Assembly: GCF_900106535.1 (NCBI RefSeq)
Contig: NZ_FNOH01000012.1
Coordinates: 186,001-250,000, forward strand
Origin: Myxococcus xanthus
GTDB lineage: Bacteria; Myxococcota; Myxococcia; Myxococcales; Myxococcaceae
Reading direction: 5' to 3'
DNA: 64,000 bases
Shown here: positions 61,125-64,000 of the stretch, piece after piece
How the letters are laid out: every line of letters begins with the position of its first letter
Position numbering within the stretch: the first letter of the stretch is position 1
Translations under genes and position numbers: made by a program
The notes under the pieces: generated by a model
The model's input: the letters and a program-made list of their open reading frames with translations, nothing else
Databases searched by the model: none
Told to the model about the DNA's origin: nothing

Positions 61125-62114
61125 ATGTCTCCGCGCAAAGTGAAGCCGAAGAAGGTCCCGGTCCTGCCCGGGTCCCAGGCACCCGACCGTCCCGAACGGG
61201 CCCCACGGCGAGGGCACGCGAAGAAGACGGTTGTCATCCTGTCCCGCAAGCGCGCGCTGTACTCCACACGGAGGCTGGTGGCCGCCATCCGCGCGCGGGG
61301 CCACCGCCCGTTGGTGCTGGACACGCTGCGTTGCTGCCTGCTGCTCGCGCAAGACGCACCGCGCATGACGTATCGCGGCGTGGAGGTGCGTGGCGTGGAC
61401 GTGGTGGTGCCGCGCATCGGCGCGTCCATCACCGCCTATGGCCTGGCGGTGGTGAACCACTTCGAGATGATGGGCGTGCCCGTCCTCAACCCGCCCACGT
61501 CCATCGCGCGCAGCCGCGACAAGCTGCGCGCGCTGCAGTACCTGTCGCGCTCCGGGCTGGACATCCCCCGCACCGTCATGGCGCACGACCGCAGCAACGT
61601 GCGCCGGCTGGTGGAGGAGGTCAACGGGCTGCCCGTCATCATCAAACTCATCAAGGGCACCCAGGGCGTGGGCGTGATGATTGCCCACACGCTGCCGGAG
61701 GTGCAGACCATCCTCGACACCTTCTGGGACCTGGGACAGGAAATCGTGCTCCAGGAGTTCGTCGCGGAGAGCGAGGGACGGGACGTGCGGGCCCTCGTCG
61801 TGGGTGACCGCGTGGTGGGCGCCATGCGGCGCAAGGCCAAGTCCGGCGAGTTCCGCTCCAACATCCACCGCGGCGGCGAAGGGCAGGCAATCGAGCTGAC
61901 CGCGCCCTACACGGAAGCAGCCGTGCGGGCCGCGCGTGTCGTCGGGTTGGAGGTCGCGGGCGTGGACATGCTGGAGGGCCACGCCGGCCCCCGGCTGATG
62001 GAAATCAACTCCAGCCCGGGCTTCGAGGGCCTGGAGCGCGCCACGGGCATGGACATCGCGGGGGCCATCATCGACCACGCGCTGAAGTACGCCGAGGCGA
62101 AGCGCGCCGGGTGA
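61125..62114 (+). CDS. rimK: RimK-family ATP-grasp ligase
   Basis: The 329-residue protein has a Lys/Arg/Pro-rich N-terminus (about 1-30, RKVKPKKVPVLP) and then the ATP-grasp fold. Markers are VVPRIGASITAYGLAVVNHFE, PVIIKLIKGTQGVGVMIA, VLQEFVAESEGRDVRALVVG and the magnesium site RLMEINSSPGFEG. RimK adds glutamate to ribosomal protein S6 or to other amino acceptors. The basic extension is not in E. coli RimK. ATG 61125 is the first good start, divergent from the FHA regulator. Target is unknown. Confidence 0.9.
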   Translation: MSPRKVKPKKVPVLPGSQAPDRPERAPRRGHAKKTVVILSRKRALYSTRRLVAAIRARGHRPLVLDTLRCCLLLAQDAPRMTYRGVEVRGVDVVVPRIGASITAYGLAVVNHFEMMGVPVLNPPTSIARSRDKLRALQYLSRSGLDIPRTVMAHDRSNVRRLVEEVNGLPVIIKLIKGTQGVGVMIAHTLPEVQTILDTFWDLGQEIVLQEFVAESEGRDVRALVVGDRVVGAMRRKAKSGEFRSNIHRGGEGQAIELTAPYTEAAVRAARVVGLEVAGVDMLEGHAGPRLMEINSSPGFEGLERATGMDIAGAIIDHALKYAEAKRAG

Positions 62115-62145
62115 GCGTGAACCCGGGTCACGTGAGGTTGCTCGC

Positions 62146-62237
62146 CTGCTTTCGAGCAGACACACAGCCGGGGCAAGGCACCTTGCATGCTCCTCAGGAA
62201 CACAGGAATGCCTCCGTGGCCCGTGTGTCCTGAGGAG
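62146..62237 (+). other. Hairpins downstream of rimK
   Basis: Two structures occupy the rimK-DsbA gap. CTGCT-TTCG-AGCAG (62146-62159) has a stable UUCG tetraloop. CTCCTCAGGA (62190-62199) pairs perfectly with TCCTGAGGAG (62228-62237), extended by an ACAC/GTGT stem with one bulge. They may terminate rimK or be part of a small RNA; no T-run follows. Confidence 0.4.
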
Positions 62238-62279
62238 TTGGCAGCGACGCGGGTGGCCCTCTAATCTGGCGGCCCTCAA

Positions 62280-62951
62280 ATGAAAACGCTGCACAAGCCG
62301 CTGCAGATCACCCTCTACCAGGACGTGCTGTGTTCCTGGTGCTACCTCGCCGACCTGCGCCTCGATGTCTTGCGCCAGGAGCTGGGCGAAGCCGTTCGCT
62401 GGAGCGTCAGGCCGTATCCGCTGCGCGTCCATGACGTGCTGCCCACGACGCGCGAACAACGCGCGTTGGTGGAAGAGGTCGAGCGCGCACAGCGCGAACC
62501 GGATGCCGCCGCGCGCATGTTGTCCACCGACCTGTGGCTCGGGGGCGATCCACCGCGCACCAGCGTGCCGGCGTTGGCGGCACTGGAAGCGGCGCGGCTG
62601 CAGGGCCCGCAGGCGCGCGCGTTCCTCGCCCGCGCCATGCAGCGCGCGGCGCTGGAGCAGGGCGTCAACGTATCCCGCCCGGACGTGGTGTTCGAGCTGG
62701 CCTCGCGCGTGGGCCTGGCGATGAACGAATTCTCCGCGGCCTTCCGCTCGGAGGAGACGCGCCGCCTCATCCTCGACGAGCACCGGGATGCCACCCACCG
62801 TGGCGTGCGGGGCGTGCCCACGCTCGTCATCGGCGGCCGGTGGATGCTGTGCGGCCTGCGTGAGCTGGCCGAGTACCGCGAGCACATCCTCGCGTGCCTG
62901 GGCAAGGTGTCCGTGCCCCGCTCGGGTTCACCCGAGCGCGTGGTGCACTGA
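62280..62951 (+). CDS. DsbA-fold oxidoreductase (FrnE-like)
   Basis: The 223-residue protein has no signal peptide, so it is cytosolic. The thioredoxin-fold motif CSWC (C18, C21) follows TLYQDVL, and the cis-Pro loop is GVPTLVIGGRW. A helical insertion lies between (about 60-175). FrnE-like DsbA-fold proteins reduce disulfides or isomerise in the cytoplasm, some in stress responses. A Cys in WMLCGLREL and another in ACLG are further thiols. ATG 62280 has no strong ribosome site, but other starts in the frame cut into the fold. Confidence 0.88.
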   Translation: MKTLHKPLQITLYQDVLCSWCYLADLRLDVLRQELGEAVRWSVRPYPLRVHDVLPTTREQRALVEEVERAQREPDAAARMLSTDLWLGGDPPRTSVPALAALEAARLQGPQARAFLARAMQRAALEQGVNVSRPDVVFELASRVGLAMNEFSAAFRSEETRRLILDEHRDATHRGVRGVPTLVIGGRWMLCGLRELAEYREHILACLGKVSVPRSGSPERVVH

Positions 62952-63015
62952 GGCGCCCCACCCTTCCGGAGGCCCTGCGCGCGACGGGCGCGCAAGGCCC
63001 CGGTGGAGGGAAGGC

Positions 63016-64000
63016 TCAGGCCTCTTCGGCGCCGCTGCTGAGCGCCATGACGAGCCCGGCCATCAGCAACTGCAAGAAACCCAGGGCGGGAATCACGGGC
63101 ACGCAGCAGAGGAACACGCTCACCATGGCGAGCAAGCCCCCCAGCAGCACCGTTCCAATCATGGGCAGGCGCTGACCGCGCGAGTAGTCGAAGCAGCGGC
63201 GCAGCGTCTCCACGGCGCCGGGCGATTCGGTCCGGGCCAGCTCCGGCTGCATCAGGATGAGCGGCGTGAGGAGCCACCCGCCCGGGAAGACGTAGAGCGC
63301 GAAGGCCACGACCCCCATCACCGCGAAGCCCGGCAACATGGGCGTCACGGCCGAGTCCAGCTCCGAGGGAGGCAGGTCCTTCAGCGCCACCAGCTCCGAC
63401 CAGGACACGGTGCCAGTCGCCAACCCCGCGCCCACCGCGCCCACGACGATGAGCAACAGGAGCGGGAGCATCAACAGGAAGGACAGGAACAGCGTCCCCA
63501 GGTACGTGGGAATCTTGCCGAACTGGCTGAACATCCGCCCCAGGTCCGCGCGCCGGCCGCTGAGCACGTCCATGCTCATCCGGAGGAAACCCAGCGTTAT
63601 CCCGCCCTGGATGGCGTAGGAACCAATGATCCCGATGAAGAAGCCCAGGACGGTGATGACGGTGCTCCCCGTCGCGCCACCGACCATCGAGGAGACTTGC
63701 GAGACGACCTGCCCGGCGAAGGAGCCCGCCAGGAAGATGAGCACGCCGACACAGAGCATCACCCACTCGCGCTTGAACGCATCCCAGGACAGGTCCATCA
63801 GCCCGGAGACGCTCCAGTTCTCGCGCGTCAACGGAAAGGCCTGCCCCACGCCCTCGCGCTGACGGCAGGCCGGGCACCAGGCTTGCGAGCCCCCCTCGCC
63901 GCAGGTGCGGCACATGAAGTTGCCGCAGCGGGAGCAGGTGCCCACCGCATCGAATCCCGGGTGGAGCGGACAGCTCGCGCCCGAAGTGAACTCCGTCTCC
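63016..64000 (-). CDS. Zinc-ribbon membrane protein (5' part outside window)
   Basis: The frame is open to the right window edge. The visible part has CPLHPGFDAVGTCSRCGNF and CRTCGEGGSQAWCPACRQR, a B-box/zinc-ribbon-like Cys/His cluster, at its N-terminal side. A membrane domain of about five or six helices follows (WVMLCVGVLIFLAGSFAG, VITVLGFFIGIIGSYAIQ, LGTLFLSFLLMLPLLLLIVVG, GFAVMGVVAFALYVFPGGWLL, LGGLLAMVSVFLCCVPVI). Similar proteins are common in myxobacteria, with unknown role. The true start lies beyond 64000. The ATG-like position at 63945 is inside the zinc ribbon and is rejected. Confidence 0.75.
   Translation of the reverse strand, partial: ETEFTSGASCPLHPGFDAVGTCSRCGNFMCRTCGEGGSQAWCPACRQREGVGQAFPLTRENWSVSGLMDLSWDAFKREWVMLCVGVLIFLAGSFAGQVVSQVSSMVGGATGSTVITVLGFFIGIIGSYAIQGGITLGFLRMSMDVLSGRRADLGRMFSQFGKIPTYLGTLFLSFLLMLPLLLLIVVGAVGAGLATGTVSWSELVALKDLPPSELDSAVTPMLPGFAVMGVVAFALYVFPGGWLLTPLILMQPELARTESPGAVETLRRCFDYSRGQRLPMIGTVLLGGLLAMVSVFLCCVPVIPALGFLQLLMAGLVMALSSGAEEA

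Noticed and set aside
63945-63945. Start codon of the last minus-strand gene
   Set aside because: The frame continues upstream to the window edge with CPLHPGFDAVGTC, which completes the zinc ribbon, so the true start is outside the window.

Overview
The window is high-GC, densely coded DNA from a myxobacterium, most probably Myxococcus or a close relative in the Cystobacterineae. The basis is a set of family markers: a MYXO-CTERM-tailed AgmC-like protein, a minor-pilin/PilY1 cluster with a cytochrome TfcP homologue, a Ser/Thr protein kinase, an FHA-coupled sigma54 activator, tandem lspA genes and many small lipoproteins. There is no rRNA operon, intact prophage or CRISPR array.

Layout. 1-8.4 kb: end of a membrane metallophosphoesterase, a secreted protein, an AIM24 protein, the AgmC-like surface protein, a cupin/methyltransferase group and an HTH-fused citrate synthase. 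8.4-12.4 kb: ychF and the F0 half of ATP synthase (atpZ-I-B-E-F) without any F1 gene. 12.4-24.8 kb: PEBP protein, large PAS/GAF histidine kinase, a frameshifted outer-membrane-type pseudogene, Ser/Thr kinase, hemL, two secreted HEAT-repeat proteins, aldo/keto reductase, rraA and a glycosyltransferase.

24.8-30 kb is the unusual part. It has two copies of one cassette, both on the minus strand: a ~50-codon ORF with a nearly identical 22-residue N-terminus and a completely different C-terminus, then a conserved terminator hairpin, an odd tRNA-like gene and a second tRNA. The four RNAs are an Arg tRNA with anticodon GCG, two tRNA-like genes with C33 (GTC and GCC), and a short-variable-loop tRNA with anticodon CAG. 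Between the cassettes are an AraC regulator, a VOC protein, type II NADH dehydrogenase, a guanidinium exporter under a guanidine-III riboswitch, a duplicated ndh 3' end, a tRNA 3'-end remnant and a broken tyrosine integrase. This looks like a tRNA-associated integration hotspot.

30-43.7 kb: lipoproteins, MgtE, TPR and SDR proteins, then lgt with two lspA genes (lipoprotein maturation), and a secreted nuclease-like lipoprotein. 43.7-51.8 kb: a minor-pilin operon pilX-tfcP-pilY1-pilV-pilW-fimU with overlapping genes, which together prime type IVa pili. 51.8-64 kb: ileS, a secreted protein with an 11-residue cysteine repeat, a four-gene TadE/TadG-like operon, an FHA sigma54 activator, a RimK ligase, a DsbA-fold protein and a partial zinc-ribbon membrane protein.
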